Counted from the first letter of the stretch, positions 1 through 11,000 are shown. The stretch: DNA of 64,000 bases from Isoetes taiwanensis (GCA_021234155.1 JAJEKV010000109.1:1793066-1857065), one strand, 5' to 3'. Numbers and translations: made by a program. The notes: generated by a model not told the origin, from the sequence alone.

Positions 1-1080
1 TTACAATTTGTTGAAATCCTTGGACCAACATAACTTCGTGAATTAATTCTTGTCGAGAAGGATAAATTCTATATCGAAACACCCCCCTCGAGACAAAAAG
101 GGAGAGAACCTCCTCACTCAAGACACTTGCAACATGGATGTTGCTTTTGGAGGATACAAATGAGGAAATGCTTCTCGATATGGAGGACCACATTAGCGAA
201 CTATCTAGAGCAATGGACACTTTGTTTGATCTCTTAATAGTGAGCCCTACCATATATTGAGTCAAGCTTTGTATATATGATATATTGTTATCAATAATCT
301 ACATTCTATGTGAATAAATTAGTATCAGCTAGTTCCTACTAGCAATGCTAGTTATTATTGTTCCATATGATCATAAACCACCATCCAGTCCTGGCGCTTG
401 TTCCAAACAAGTTATCATTCATAAAGGAATTTCATACTCCAAGAAAAGTAATTTTCGACCTAACACATTCGGAATCTCTTCGAGATTCTTACTCTTGTAA
501 CCCTAATAGGAAATGTAATCTCTCATTTCTAGCCTCCCACATGCGTTATTGTTTGGGGTTCAACTTCCATGGCTAATGCATTATTTAATTGCCGTTTTTC
601 TTAAACAATTGCTCCATATACTAGCAATTGTCTTCTTCCTTCACTCAAAGTCATGTAGCCATGTCTTCCTATTGGATGTTAGTTAGCCCAAATAGAAGAT
701 AAGACACACACCATTTCATGTTTGGTTACCACACATGTTGAGCATGTAGTTGACCAAGATCACTAAGTGTATCCGGGGTAACTACTTCCTTATTACAATG
801 TCAACCTTTTACTTCCACATGAATCGTTCTTGATTCTACTTGTAATAGACATAAAACATAGGATCAACATTCTCTATTTTGACTATCATTATTAGAAACC
901 TACACTACTAAAGTGATATCCTTTTCATAAGCTCAATATTTATAATCTAGTTTGTACACTACTACACTGCCTCCCTAACATGTTCTATGAATGTAATCAT
1001 TATCCACTTGCCCTCAAACACATGGTGCTATATATGGTACCATGATAGCTACATGGTAGTTATATATAGAGTTTTTTTTT
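1..1080. other. AT-rich intergenic stretch, no gene recognised
   Basis: No reading frame here has a recognisable domain, and no repeat structure stands out. The one open frame of 72 codons (358-576, +) has no familiar motif and is best treated as chance. Confidence 0.5.
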
Positions 1081-1600
1081 GCATCGAGTATTTATACATT
1101 AAGTATTTATACATTGTGTATTTATACATATCATATTTATACATAGAGCGGTTAAATATAGAGTAATTAGACATAGAGTATTTATGCATAGAGTATTTGT
1201 ACATAGAGTAGTTATACATAGAGTATCTGTACATATAGAGTTTTTATGCATCGAGTATTTATACAACAGTGTATTTATACGTTGTGTATTTATACATATC
1301 ATATTTATACATAGAGCGGTTAAATATAGAGTAATTAGACATAGAGTTTTTATGCATAGAGTATTTATACGTAGTATATTTATACATACAATATGTATAC
1401 ATAGAAAATTTATACATAGAGTATTTATACATAGAGTATTTATACATAGAGTATTTGTACATAGAATATTTGTACATAGAGTGGTTGTACATAGAGTAAT
1501 TAAACATAGAGTTATTATGTATAGAGTATCTATATATAGTGTATTTATACAAAGTACCATAGAGAATTTATACAGAGTATACAGAGTATATAGAGTATAT
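1081..1600. repeat. 15-bp AT-rich minisatellite with 167-bp higher-order period
   Basis: The stretch is built from variants of a 15-base unit of the type TACATAGAGTATTTA. The words GCATCGAGTATTTATACA, the TATCATATTTATACATAGAG variant and the GCGGTTAAATATAGAG variant recur in the same order starting at 1081 and again at 1248. About eleven diverged units were therefore duplicated as one 167-bp block. The end of the array (1574-1600) degrades into a shorter ACAGAGTATATAGAGTATA pattern. Long open frames on both strands exist only because a 15-bp unit preserves frame; their tyrosine/methionine- or leucine/cysteine/threonine-rich translations are not taken as proteins. Confidence 0.9.
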
Positions 1601-1816
1601 AGAGAATTCTATTTTCCAACACATCTTGATGCCCCAAGGCATTTCCAATTTCATTTCTAATTGTATTTCCCAACACATCTAGGCAAGGTGTTCTCCAATT
1701 CCTTCCAACCACTTTTCCTTTTCTTTGCCTGCCTCTTCCTCTTTCCAAGAGTGGCTTGACCCTAGCAAGACTCGTGCCATAGATCTCCTCTTCCTTCAAC
1801 TCTGGCAAAGATGTTA

Positions 1817-2330
1817 TGATTCACAAGGCACCCAAAAATTTAACCATCATAACAAACCATTGAAGAACCACTATAGATGTGGTTTTTAATGCTAAAAAAA
1901 TCATCGTTAACAAAAACCATATAACATAGTGGTTTTCATATCTATTACGTGGTTATTCATGTTGGTTTCTTATTATAGTGTGGTTTATTAAAACCTATAT
2001 TAGTTTACTACATGGTTTCTAGCATGAACAATTGTCATCTGTGTTGGTTTTCCAATGCATTATGGTTTATTAAATCTATAGTGGTTTATAACATCGGTTT
2101 TCAACACAACTTTAAATTTAGATGGTTTTTTATGTTGGTTTTTTATTATCACAAAGTTGAAGGAGTTTATGGCATGGCCTTTTAGATCAATTTGAATGCC
2201 ATGGTGGTTTTTCATGCTAGTTTTCTATTGCCATGGTGTATATATTATAAAATGGTTATGGTTGTAGCATAGTTTCAATGCCGAGTTAATTGTCATGGTA
2301 ATTATTCAGGTTAATCATAAGGCACCTAAA
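1817..2330 (+). mobile_element. MULE-like terminal fragment (GTGGTTT-rich arm)
   Basis: At 1822 the words TCACAAGGCACCCAAAAAT match, in opposite orientation, a piece of the C-terminal transposase frame of the MULE at 7.66-7.68 kb. What follows is an AT-rich arm full of dispersed GTGGTTT/AAACCAC motifs, just as the MULE coding region at 7.55 kb is followed by such an arm. A second, weaker copy of the coding words (TCATAAGGCACCTAAAAAA) lies at 2308. I infer a truncated or deleted relative of the downstream MULE. Terminal repeats and a target-site duplication could not be fixed by eye. Confidence 0.5.
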
Positions 2331-2346
2331 AAACTATTGTCATACT

Positions 2347-2502
2347 ATGGCTCTAATGACTCTGAAACTTCTTGAAATAGATGATGCAAATCAAGCGGAC
2401 GAGGATCGATCTCTTCTGGAGCCTTATATTTCAGCCCTTTATGGCATAAATTTCATTGACGTTGATAAACTTGCTACTGGTTTTGTAATTCAAGCTTCTT
2501 AG
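2347..2502 (+). CDS. Short unidentified open frame, possible exon relic
   Basis: An ATG-to-TAG frame of 51 codons encodes an acidic peptide starting MALMTLKLLEIDDANQADED. Its composition looks more protein-like than the surrounding AT-rich DNA. It directly follows the second copy of the MULE-like words at 2308, so it may belong to that element or to a captured exon. No domain is recognised and no splice partner was found. Confidence 0.2.
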   Translation: MALMTLKLLEIDDANQADEDRSLLEPYISALYGINFIDVDKLATGFVIQAS

Positions 2503-4480
2503 ATAGCTGCCAACATTAGCAGACCAAGCCGTAAACCTAAAACATTCAGGTGCCTTTTGTCTTTCATTTGGAAAGATGAAAATAGAGTGGATTTATGACT
2601 TCTTGTTGGAACTTCTCTTGTTGGAACTGCCAGGGATTTATGGAATTTTTGAAGTTGCTCATGTATCCTAGAAGTTGCATCATGGCCTTAGAGAAAGATG
2701 TCCTAATGCAAAGGTGATTAGAATGCGGACATATATATATCTCCTCCTTCCAACGTAAGAGGATCCATAAAATTATTGTATTTATTACCTTCATGGACCT
2801 ACATAGCCATGGGACCTAGGCTATGGCATGAAAATAGGTCACAATAAAATAAAAATTGAATTGAATTGAATTGGTTTTGAATGCCCTCGGAGACTGTTGA
2901 CCCTCAACTGGCTTTAAGAGTCAAACACAAGAAGCAAACTTGAAACAATGCTCAAGTTGCGGTTAGAACCTCCAGATCACTTAAGGCATTATAGGTAGCA
3001 AAGAAGCCAATAAGGTGTATAGTAAGATTGTTTAAGGAACGACAAAGAGGACCAATCAGAGCTATATCGATCATGAATGTAATCAGTATCTCAAACACAT
3101 TAAAAATCATTTATAGGTCATAAACTATCATAAGGAGACAAATACCAATAAGATCTTTTGCAAATTTAACTGAAGAGTTCACAAGAGCTTCAAAGGTCTT
3201 CTAATCTTGTTCTGCAAGTAAAATAGTAAGATCTTGAGCTCGTCTGGGCCTTCAAAAGTTTCTGCGATCCGTCCTTGGTATATAGTTTCAATTTTTAAGG
3301 TTCTTGGCATCTTACGGCGTGATTTATGGCTTGACAGACTCCTTATGTGTGAGAATCTAAGAATAGGTAGGTCCCAGGGATTAAGGATCCAAGTCCAGCA
3401 CGACCAGAGCGTGTTTCTAGATTTAGGGTTCATTCAGCAGTATTTTCGAGCAACTCCATGATATAGTGCCCGTATTTATTCCAGTATAAACCATGAATAT
3501 TCCTTATTTTGCGTCTTGAAAAGTCTCCACTATGGTTTTGATGTTTTTTCTCATAAAATAATTTCAAGCTTTGCTATTTTGCCATGGAAAGAGTATGAAG
3601 AGTATTAAAATAAAATAAAATAATTTCCATGCTTTGTTACTAAGAAGAGTATGAAATTTTTGTAAGGCATCTTTAAGCCAGATACAAGGACATAGGTGGA
3701 TCATGGAGACACGTACGACCATGGGGAAACACGAAAATATAGTGAATGAAGCATGGAGTATGGAATTAAATGACTAATGGTGGCACATAGAAATAAAAGT
3801 TGAAATGGCTACGCAAGAGAACTCCCAAAGGTGAGTTTGGACAATATAAGCACAAGAGAGAATAAAAGTGGAATATGAATATAGGAAGAAAATGAATAGG
3901 CAAAAACATTCAAAGGTAAGTTTTGGGTAAAATAAACATATAGGAGAATAAAGATGGAATACGAATGTGGAGAAGAAAATGGCTAGGCAAAAATTCTAAT
4001 GGCAAGTTTAGGGCCAAATAGACACAATAGAGAATAAAAATGGGATATGGATGTGAGGAGGAAAGAAATGGCTAGAATCTTGAAACCAAATACCAAGGGA
4101 TCTTCCAAACTCTAACTTCCAATCTTCAAATGAGTATCTTTTAAACTTTAGAGTCTTCTAGAACATGATTTTGACCAAATGTTTGGTCCACAAATAAAGT
4201 ACCTTTTATGGAGTTTGACCTTGAATGCTTTGTGTTGACCTTGAAGATAAGCCTCTTTTGCTTGGCTTTCACATCAATGTTAGCTAACAAATTCTTCCAA
4301 TAGTTGACCTAGTCTTCAAGCATAGACTAAATAATTAGTATGTCGCCCTTTGGGGGCAATAGAGACCAACATCAACACCAACAAACACCAACAAGTAAGA
4401 TATATATGCTATGACCTTTTTCATTTTTGTCCGATATTGGAATCGCTGATGAATGGATAATGTTATTTGATGTTTCAAAA
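2503..4480. other. Intergenic, probably old retroelement-derived DNA
   Basis: No gene is supported. A phrase near 2967-2987 (GGTTAGAACCTCCAG followed by CTTAAGGCA) resembles one near 57350-57380 (GGTTTAGAACCTCCAG followed by CTTAAGGCA), which hints at a dispersed repeat related to the long-terminal or flanking region of the gypsy element at the right end. CCCTTTGGGGGCAATAG near 4347 has the look of a retroelement border but has no partner that I could identify. Confidence 0.35.
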
Positions 4481-4482
4481 TG

Positions 4483-5273
4483 CTAGGAACGATTAGGATA
4501 TACCCTTGACCCTAAACGCACTCGAAATGCCCTCACCCTAAAGTTTCTATGTTCCCAAAGATCACGGCAATATGCTCTATGGCTATGGCCATGACCGATT
4601 TGGCTCTGGCCATGACCGAGTTGGTCTTGATCTGAAGCAGTGGACATAGAAGGCAGACTGTAAATAAGAATCGTCTTTGCATTCAAGATGGCTAAAGATA
4701 GGTGCAAGGCTGCCGTTGCAACTTCACAGAGGTATTTTTCTTGGAGAGGTTTGATTCCATCCTGGTCCAATTGATTGCTACACAGTGAAAGAATATGATC
4801 CCTAAGCATAAAAATTTGCTCTTTCACATAGCATATTTGCAATGCATGTTATCTTGAGTAACGCATGCATGTGTGAAGCAATGAAGAGGGCAGAAGCAGA
4901 AGCCTCTTAAAATGGATCAATGCATACATATTTTGAAAATAGTTCTGCTTTTGATCATGCTTGTTTATTCATTTCCTTCTAGTCCTTGATTGTTTCCTAT
5001 ATTACCAGGAAGAGGAGCTTTATGCCCTTTCAAACCAGTAAGAAGAACAGGTTACTCTATGAAGATTCATGATCTGAAGCAGTGGACATAGAATGCAGAT
5101 TGTAAAAGGGAAATCGTCTTTGCATCAAAGATAGCTAAAGGTAGGTGAAAGGCTGCCGTTGCAAATTCTTTTCTGAGGTATTTTTCTTGGAGAGGTTTAA
5201 TTCCATCCTGGTCCAATTGATTGCTACACAGTGAAAGAGTATGGTCCCTAAGCAAAGAAATTTGCTCTTCCAC
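4483..5273 (-). pseudogene. Two tandem copies of an unidentified exon-like frame
   Basis: Two minus-strand frames, 4842-4483 and 5273-5067, encode nearly the same peptide: each has LRDH(I/T)LSLCSNQLDQDG followed by IKPLQEKYL, then an ATAA-HL-LAI-(N/D)AKTI segment. The amino-acid pattern is kept although the DNA differs by several substitutions and small indels, so this was probably coding sequence when duplicated. A GT donor context (CAG|GTATGA) closes a neighbouring minus-strand frame ending FPIDQFCR at about 5499, suggesting an upstream exon. I do not recognise the protein family. The downstream copy continues into a frame without homology, so the locus is probably a broken gene fragment rather than a working gene. 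Confidence 0.4.
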
Positions 5274-5495
5274 ATAGTATATTTATAATACATGTTATCT
5301 TGAGTAACGCATGCATGTGTGATGCAATGAAGAAGGCAGAGGCATAAGGCTTCTAAAATGGATCAATGCGTACATATTTCGAAAATAGTTCTGCCTTTGA
5401 TCATGCTTGTTTATTAATTTCCTTCTGATTCTTGATTGTTTATGCCCTTTATGCACCATTGCTGGAAGAATAGGTTACTCTATGAAGATTCATAC
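4628..5495. repeat. ~430-bp direct tandem duplication
   Basis: The sequence from GATCTGAAGCAGTGGACATA near 4628 to about 5062 is repeated from about 5069 to 5495 with roughly 10 percent divergence and small indels. Shared landmarks include the GTCCAATTGATTGCTACACA words (4769 and 5211), the TTATCTTGAGTAACGCATGC words and GGTTACTCTATGAAGATTCA at the end of each copy. The unit contains one copy of the minus-strand exon-like frame. Confidence 0.88.
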
Positions 5496-6683
5496 CTGCA
5501 AAATTGGTCGATCGGAAATACTTTCTTCAACGTGCTATCCCAAGTGTAATTGTGGTGATTTTTACTATGTCTAGTTCTCACATGCTCCGCGTTGCAACGA
5601 CCTTCGCCACATTGTTTTTTGGCATATATAAGAAAGACCAAGGGGGGAGGAATTAATTCAAATGAGCCCTTAATAATGAAAAAAAAAACCATTGTGGAAA
5701 CCTTATTTCAGAACGTGAGCACATGAATAACGGGTAAGACAGTAACGGCTCCTGTGTAACAGCTGGTTTAATCATGCGGATTGGGCTTTATTTTGTGTCT
5801 CGTCTAATGATTTTTTCACTACAGCAACTGACTGATTCATTTTCCTTGCAAAACACTGACGATGTGAGCCTAGAGCTCCGCTATGGCGGTCCATACTGGC
5901 GCCCTCTCTCCTTGCATGCTTGTACATTTTTCAGCAATTGCATGCTGGCCTGGTTTGCATGCTTACGACCATTGAATAGAAGAGAAGCATATCCCTGGAT
6001 CGAAGCTTTTTCTGCAAATACGGTGAAGCTTCTTCTGCAAATCTTGCGATGCTTCCTTTTTTATATTATAGGATATGTATGCCAAAGATCCAGGTTCTAG
6101 ATTTGGAGTAGGCTGGCGATGGCAGATAAGCTCCAACTAATCTCTATTAGATTTAATAAATAGGTTATTCCTTAGATTATTCCTAGACTAACATTCTCAT
6201 ATGCAGGTTCTTCAGCTCTTTGATAGCTATGGCGATGTCTGCACATTCCGTCCCCACATTCAGCCATGTTCCTTTCAAGTTTCAGCCATGTTCTATTTGA
6301 TTTGTAAGAAGCCAGACCGGACGGTCCCAGTCCCATGATCTAAACTCCTGCTTTTTGTGTTTGATGGCTATGGCATTCTTTGATACGGCCAGGTATACAA
6401 CGATTTGATACTTCAGCTTTATTTTGCTCATACTATGGGCTTACTTCTATATGCATGTCAGATGATTTTGAGAACGATGCTGCATTGGATCAATGATGGG
6501 CTCTAATTCCTTATTTTATTCTCCCTCACAGCAATCGTTTGCAGCGGGGCTGGTATATCCCTGCTCTTTGAACTCCGCATTGTACTTATTCTTCTAGCGA
6601 CCTTGTATTGTTAGCATTTGAGCATTCTTCATGGTCAGCATCAAACTAGCGACCGCAAGGGCTATATCAAACTGCTGATTCTT
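5496..6683. other. Intergenic stretch, no supported gene
   Basis: Open frames on both strands are short and motif-free. The minus frame 5692-5480 may include an exon ending at about 5499 that precedes the duplicated exon-like frames. The plus frame 5774-6100 (108 codons) has no recognisable domain. Promoter and terminator signals were not identifiable. Confidence 0.4.
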
Positions 6684-6809
6684 AATCTGGAACCCTTTGT
6701 TATGCAGGAGATTTTGGTAGAGCTAGACAACGAATGCTTGGTAAAGAGCATTAACCTGGAACCCTTTGCTATGCAGGAGATTCTGGTGGAGCTAGACAAC
6801 GAATGCTGA
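6684..6809 (+). repeat. 69-bp in-frame tandem duplication in a small open frame
   Basis: The words AATCTGGAACCCTTTG at 6684 recur as AACCTGGAACCCTTTG at 6753, a 69-bp period equal to 23 codons. In the plus frame 6618-6809 this yields two copies of LEPF(V/A)MQEILVELDNEC. The frame ends right after the second copy. The repeat is certain; whether the 63-codon frame is expressed is unknown and no family is recognised. Confidence 0.75.
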
Positions 6810-6989
6810 AAGTGATTTTTGAAGTGGGTTATTGTGCTATTTGGGGTTATTTTTTCTATTTAAATAAGTGGGATAATGGTTCAACCAAGGTTCAAATCCT
6901 TGGAGCTCCTTTGATTTATCTGCAATACCAAAAGTAAAGACTATTCACGCTTTAAAATGTTCTAGAAACGGCTTGCACTAAGAAACTAC

Positions 6990-7553
6990 TATATGCTTAA
7001 GAACCACTACATGCCTAGAGATAAAATTATATTGTGTTGATAAACTAATTTAGAACGCTTTGGACAATAAAACATTAGTGATCTGTAACCTTAACCACAT
7101 TACAAAGTCTACTAAGTCGATATGGCTTAAGTGCACAAAAAATGGAAGGCTTTAGATATGCTTTGGACAATAAAGCACTAGTGATCTATAACCTTAAGCA
7201 CAATATAAAGTCTATTAAAAAAACCTATATGGTTTGAATGCACAAAAATGGGAAGGTTTAGACCATTAAACATATGTGATTTGTGTCATTTTAACATAAT
7301 ACGAACCATATAAATTTATCACAATAGCTTTCCATCATAATCTAGCACTTGAAGAACCACATCACATAACATCATATCATTCCCAATCTTATTACCACCA
7401 CGTTATACCACATTAACAAACCATATACATTAACCACAATATTAAACGACTACAATTAAAATGTTAGAAAACCATATTATTGAACACCATAAATGAACCA
7501 TTGATAATTACTCTATCGAAATACCACTTTAATCAAGCATCTAAATGAACCAC
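6990..7553. mobile_element. MULE arm, AT-rich with dispersed AACCAC motifs
   Basis: At least ten AACCAC/GAACCA-type motifs are scattered through this AT-rich stretch between the stop codon of the MULE transposase (7554) and about 6990. The same motif (or its complement GTGGTT) is scattered through 10740-11000 on the far side of the transposase and through 1850-2300. Clustered short motifs in both arms are typical of subterminal regions of DNA transposons. No clean long terminal inverted repeat could be read by eye. Confidence 0.5.
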
Positions 7554-9968
7554 TTATTTTAGCCTTGTATTGTTTTTAATGATATCAACCCACAAAGATG
7601 CATTGGTTTTTTTTAATGGTTTCTTATGTATAACTGAGGAAAAAGCCCACCATGGTTTTATTTTTGGGTGCCTTGTGATTGTGTCATTGACCTCCTCCTC
7701 ATTCATCCTTTCAAGTCTAGTGTCAAGCTGTCTCATCATCAGTTCCGTGGCTATGAGGAGGGTGGGATCCTTTGAGGCCCATTCCATAACCCTAGCAACA
7801 CAACATTCCAAAGATGCCCTAGCATCTTCCACTGTCAAGCCAACTTTTGGCGTGGGTTTAATGTCATCCTCTAGACTAATTATGTCCATCTCAATCCCTT
7901 CAGGGATATCAACATGGGTGTCCCCAGATCTACATGAGCACAAAAGCTCCATGCCACCACATGCATTTCCATGTTGGGACCCTAGAACTCTAAGGAGGTC
8001 CTGATCCCTGTACCTGTCCTTCAGTTGGATAACCTTCACCTGGTGTTTGCAAACGTTTCCCTTGGCACTCCATGGGCAATCAGAACTTGCCCAATTCCTA
8101 TGTGCCCCATTCAAAAAGTAGGGTTGGCGGTTCAGATCAAGAGTTTGGATATATGCCTCTTCTCCACTGGGGTCGACGAATGTGACTGCATCATCCGAAA
8201 TTCGCCTAGCTCCTCGAATAGCCGACTCTATAATTTGCTCTTGTGATGTGTTTATTACAAAACCAGCATCCTTCATCCCCCTGTTGGCAAGCAAAAAATA
8301 CACTATGGAGTGTTAGTGCATACAAAAGGAGGCAAATTTTAGTCACTTCTACTAATTACCTAGAGTATGCCATGTAGGTCTTCACATCATGAACACGCAT
8401 GTGAAGCAGCCAATCTATCCTCCTGCCTTTTAGTTGGGACTTGGAAATCCCAAGGTGCAATTTTAGTGCCTTGTGCCAAGCTTCTATTGCAGCGTTGGTT
8501 TCTTGATTGGAATGGGGAAAGATTCCTGTGGCCAAGACCCAATCACAAATGTTGCGAGTCCACTCTTGACTCATGTAGGAGGCCAACTTTGGATATTGTG
8601 GGTACTTTCTCTTTAAGGTCTCTAACATCCTTGTGGCCTCTTGTCTAACAGCCTCATTGTAATCATCCCCTTTAGTCATTGTTACCTGGGGGACACTTTG
8701 TTCCATACATGATCTCGCCTAACTCCTTAAACATTTGGTTTCTCAAATCCTTGTTCTTCACATGCTTTGTCAACCACTTCAACCAATCTCTTCTCACATG
8801 CCAAATGCAAAGATGGACACGTACGCCAGGGAAAAACTACGGTGGAGAAAGTTAACACATGGTCAAAATGGACACAAAACAAATCAAAACTCAAATGAAG
8901 ATATCTAGGGAAACATTATTACCTTTTTTATTGCATGTATTTCGGCGTCACAAGAATCGGTGATAAAACATGAGGGCTTCCATGTTGAATCATGAAGTTC
9001 GACCCACACTTTAATCCATTGAGAGTGAAGAGGTAATACCTTCAATGTAAATAGAAACACGCTTTAGCAAACTTAATTTCCAAGGAACATCAAAACGAGC
9101 AACCAAACCTCTTCTCGTTTGTCTTGTAGGTAGAGTCAAGGCATATAGCCCTATCCTTTCCAAATCTCAATAAGGTATCCCTTTGAATGGGCGTCATGAC
9201 CCCAAGTTGAAAGATGCCACCTTGCTCGTAATAAAAGACACTATCTTGGTGTTGTTGCATCCATATATGGATGCTTGTTGCTTGGTCTTCATGCAACTTC
9301 CAAACAGTTCGAGCCACTAACTTGTCAATGTTGTAGATTTCATGCATCTTCACCATGTCGTCTCTGCAAAGCCCATCCAACCCAACTAGCTCCTTCTTCA
9401 AGTTCACCCTCTCCTGGTGGATGTTCATCACCATTCTAGGTGAATGCACTAGCTTCTATTTGATCCATTCTTTCTTTTTTCAATTGGTGAGCCATGGTGC
9501 TAGCCTATACCTCAACCCTTTCTCAATAGGTAGTGCTTTATCGCGGGCAGTTGCACCTTCCCCGGTTCACATGATCCCATTTGTGGTAGGTAATTTGAGT
9601 GCAATCAGGAAGAAGGTAGAGCTGTTTCAAAGTAAAATGACAACCAGTGAGGTGGGAATGTGGCACTCTCACACCAATTGAGTACCTTCCCCTTGCGGAT
9701 CAGGACCCTGGTGCTCTAACATGATCCAGGGTAGTCGACTGTGGTCAAAATGCCCTTTTGCTGTGGTCTGCTTTTGCCAAATGCTCCGCTTTGCAATGCC
9801 ACTAGAAATGATGTCAGAGCTTGCACCACTGCAAGGAGATGGATTTGAGTTGTTCCAGGCACTTACACCCTCAATCTTCTCGTCCAGGTCCATGCCAAAC
9901 TCCCCGTCGCCGTCATCAAACTGAGACAGGGCAAAACAAAAGCAGGTGATTCTATGGGATGGTATCAC
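7554..9968 (-). pseudogene. MULE transposase with SWIM zinc finger, degenerate
   Basis: A Mutator-like (MULE) DDE transposase in pieces. In coding order: a frame at 9968-9669 with no clear domain; a block at about 9660-9530 (GCHFTLKQLYLLPD...TYHKWDHVN...RCNCP) typical of the N-terminal part of plant SWIM/MULE proteins; 9449-9100 with the first catalytic Asp (ICLDSTYKTNEKR); 9040-8930 with the second Asp (CFITDSCDAEIHAIKK); 8838-8356 with the C-WH motif (VHLCIWHVRRDWLKW) and the catalytic Glu (ETNAAIEAWHKALK); 8303-7554 with the SWIM finger (SDCPWSAKGNVCKH). Plausible introns separate the last blocks: GTAATA donor near 8932 with CCGTAG acceptor near 8839, and GTAATT donor near 8360 with CCATAG acceptor near 8304. 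Frame breaks and stops lie at about 9530-9450, so it is most likely inactive. A domesticated FAR1-like gene is less likely given the arms and the breaks. Confidence 0.82.
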
Positions 9969-10096
9969 CGTACATGGGCTGAGAATTAATAAAATTCCAG
10001 CGGAGTGGACTCACGACGATGCAATGGCCATCGATCTGGTCCTACGTCTGTGGTCCCGATATTGTCACGTGTCGGGCATGCAAGTGAGTAGCTGGA

Positions 10097-10629
10097 GTGA
10101 TTCCACCTTGCGGAATTACAAAGACGTCCGAAGCAATTAAAAATCGGCGATTCCGTCTGGCGGAATTGTCCGCTGGGCGGAGTTGCAACGGGGTGACTCC
10201 GCCGGGCGGAATTACATTGGAGTGATTCCGCCGGGCAGAATTGGTCTGGGGTGATTCCGCCGGGCGGAAGTGCAGCTGGGTGATTTTACCTGGCGGGATA
10301 TCGTCGACAGTATTCCATCTCGTAGAATCTGCCACGGGTGATTTCGCGGGGATGAATGCTAGAACGTGATTCCATTCGGTGGTATCAAGGGAGTGTGATT
10401 CCGTCGCGCGGAATAAAGAAGCGGTGATTCCGTTCGGTGGTATTATATCGTGGTGATTCTGCGGGGAGATATAGAACAGACGGCCAGGATGCACCCTGTA
10501 GAGAGAGGGCTACGATACATCAAAGGGTACCTGACTCTGTCAGGTACAGAAAACGGAAGCTCCGGAACAGATCCTGTTCTCAGAGGGTCTGTGATTCCGC
10601 GGGAGAGTATTCACCGCGATGGAATCACC
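10097..10629. repeat. 29-bp minisatellite with palindromic core inside the MULE
   Basis: Units begin at 10193, 10222, 10251, 10280, 10309, 10338, 10366, 10395, 10424 and 10453: a strict 29-bp period with a single 28-bp step. Partial or isolated units lie at 10097, 10147, 10164 and 10591, and a reversed copy (TGGAATCACC) at 10620. The best units read GTGATTCCGCCGGGCGGAA plus about 10 variable bases. The core ATTCCGCCGGGCGGAAT is a near-perfect palindrome, so every unit can form a small hairpin. The array is GC-rich in an AT-rich element. The long minus-strand frame 10494-10042 across it comes from repeat translation and is not called a gene. It is not a CRISPR array: the spacer-like part is only ~10 bp and the genome is eukaryotic. 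Confidence 0.9.
10527..10547. repeat. Perfect 9-bp-stem hairpin
   Basis: GTACCTGAC, loop TCT, GTCAGGTAC: a perfect inverted repeat between the main 29-bp array and its last isolated unit. A second small one (GAACAG, ATC, CTGTTC) lies at 10565-10579. Both add to the palindrome density of this segment. Confidence 0.85.
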
Positions 10630-10739
10630 AAAACCAAGGTAAAGCTATTTTCACCCTGCTTTGAAAGTAGAATGATGAGCATTTGCAGTAACATACACAT
10701 TTGTAGGCTCCCCAATGATGGCTACCAGTAGTATGTGCC

Positions 10740-11000
10740 AAGCAATCATGATTTAGATGGTCAAAACCATGTTAAAATCTTATATAATGGTTTTAACAAG
10801 CCATTAATAAAGCACTATGTATGCATGAATATGTGGAATTTGTCTCACAAACCACAATTGGTTTTAAAATACCATTGTACAACATTGATAACAACATCAA
10901 TAACCACTATAAGTTTGGACAAACCACTATAACATGTGGTTTTCTTCTACTAAATTAATTTATGCATAAAGAACCACATATATGATGGTTTTTGCATGAT
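10740..11000. mobile_element. Second MULE arm, GGTTTT/AACCAC-rich
   Basis: The AT-rich stretch carries many AACCAC and TGGTTTT motifs, several arranged as local inverted pairs (for example AAACCACTATAACATGTGGTTT near 10921-10942). It mirrors the arm at 6990-7553 on the other side of the transposase and is taken as the 5'-side subterminal region. The exact element end is not visible. Confidence 0.45.

Noticed and set aside
1049-1660. Long overlapping open frames of 153 and 158 codons on both strands
   Set aside because: They are the translation of a 15-bp tandem repeat, whose period keeps any stop-free frame open; the peptides are low-complexity and antisense frames are equally long.
6870-6900. 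tRNA-like T arm (CCAAGGTTCAAATCCTTGG)
   Set aside because: It is a single hairpin with no A box or acceptor stem at the right distance, so it is not enough for a tRNA or SINE call.
7570-8648. Plus-strand frames of 144, 73 and 93 codons
   Set aside because: They are antisense shadows of the minus-strand transposase, which carries the SWIM and DDE motifs.
10042-10494. Minus-strand 150-codon frame with repeated IPPGG/ARRN words
   Set aside because: It is produced by reading the 29-bp minisatellite, whose unit passes through three frames in turn; no start context or domain supports a protein.
10097-10629. Resemblance to a CRISPR array (short palindromic repeats at fixed spacing)
   Set aside because: The non-repeated part is only about 10 bp, the genome is a plant nuclear one, and there are no cas-like genes; it is a minisatellite.
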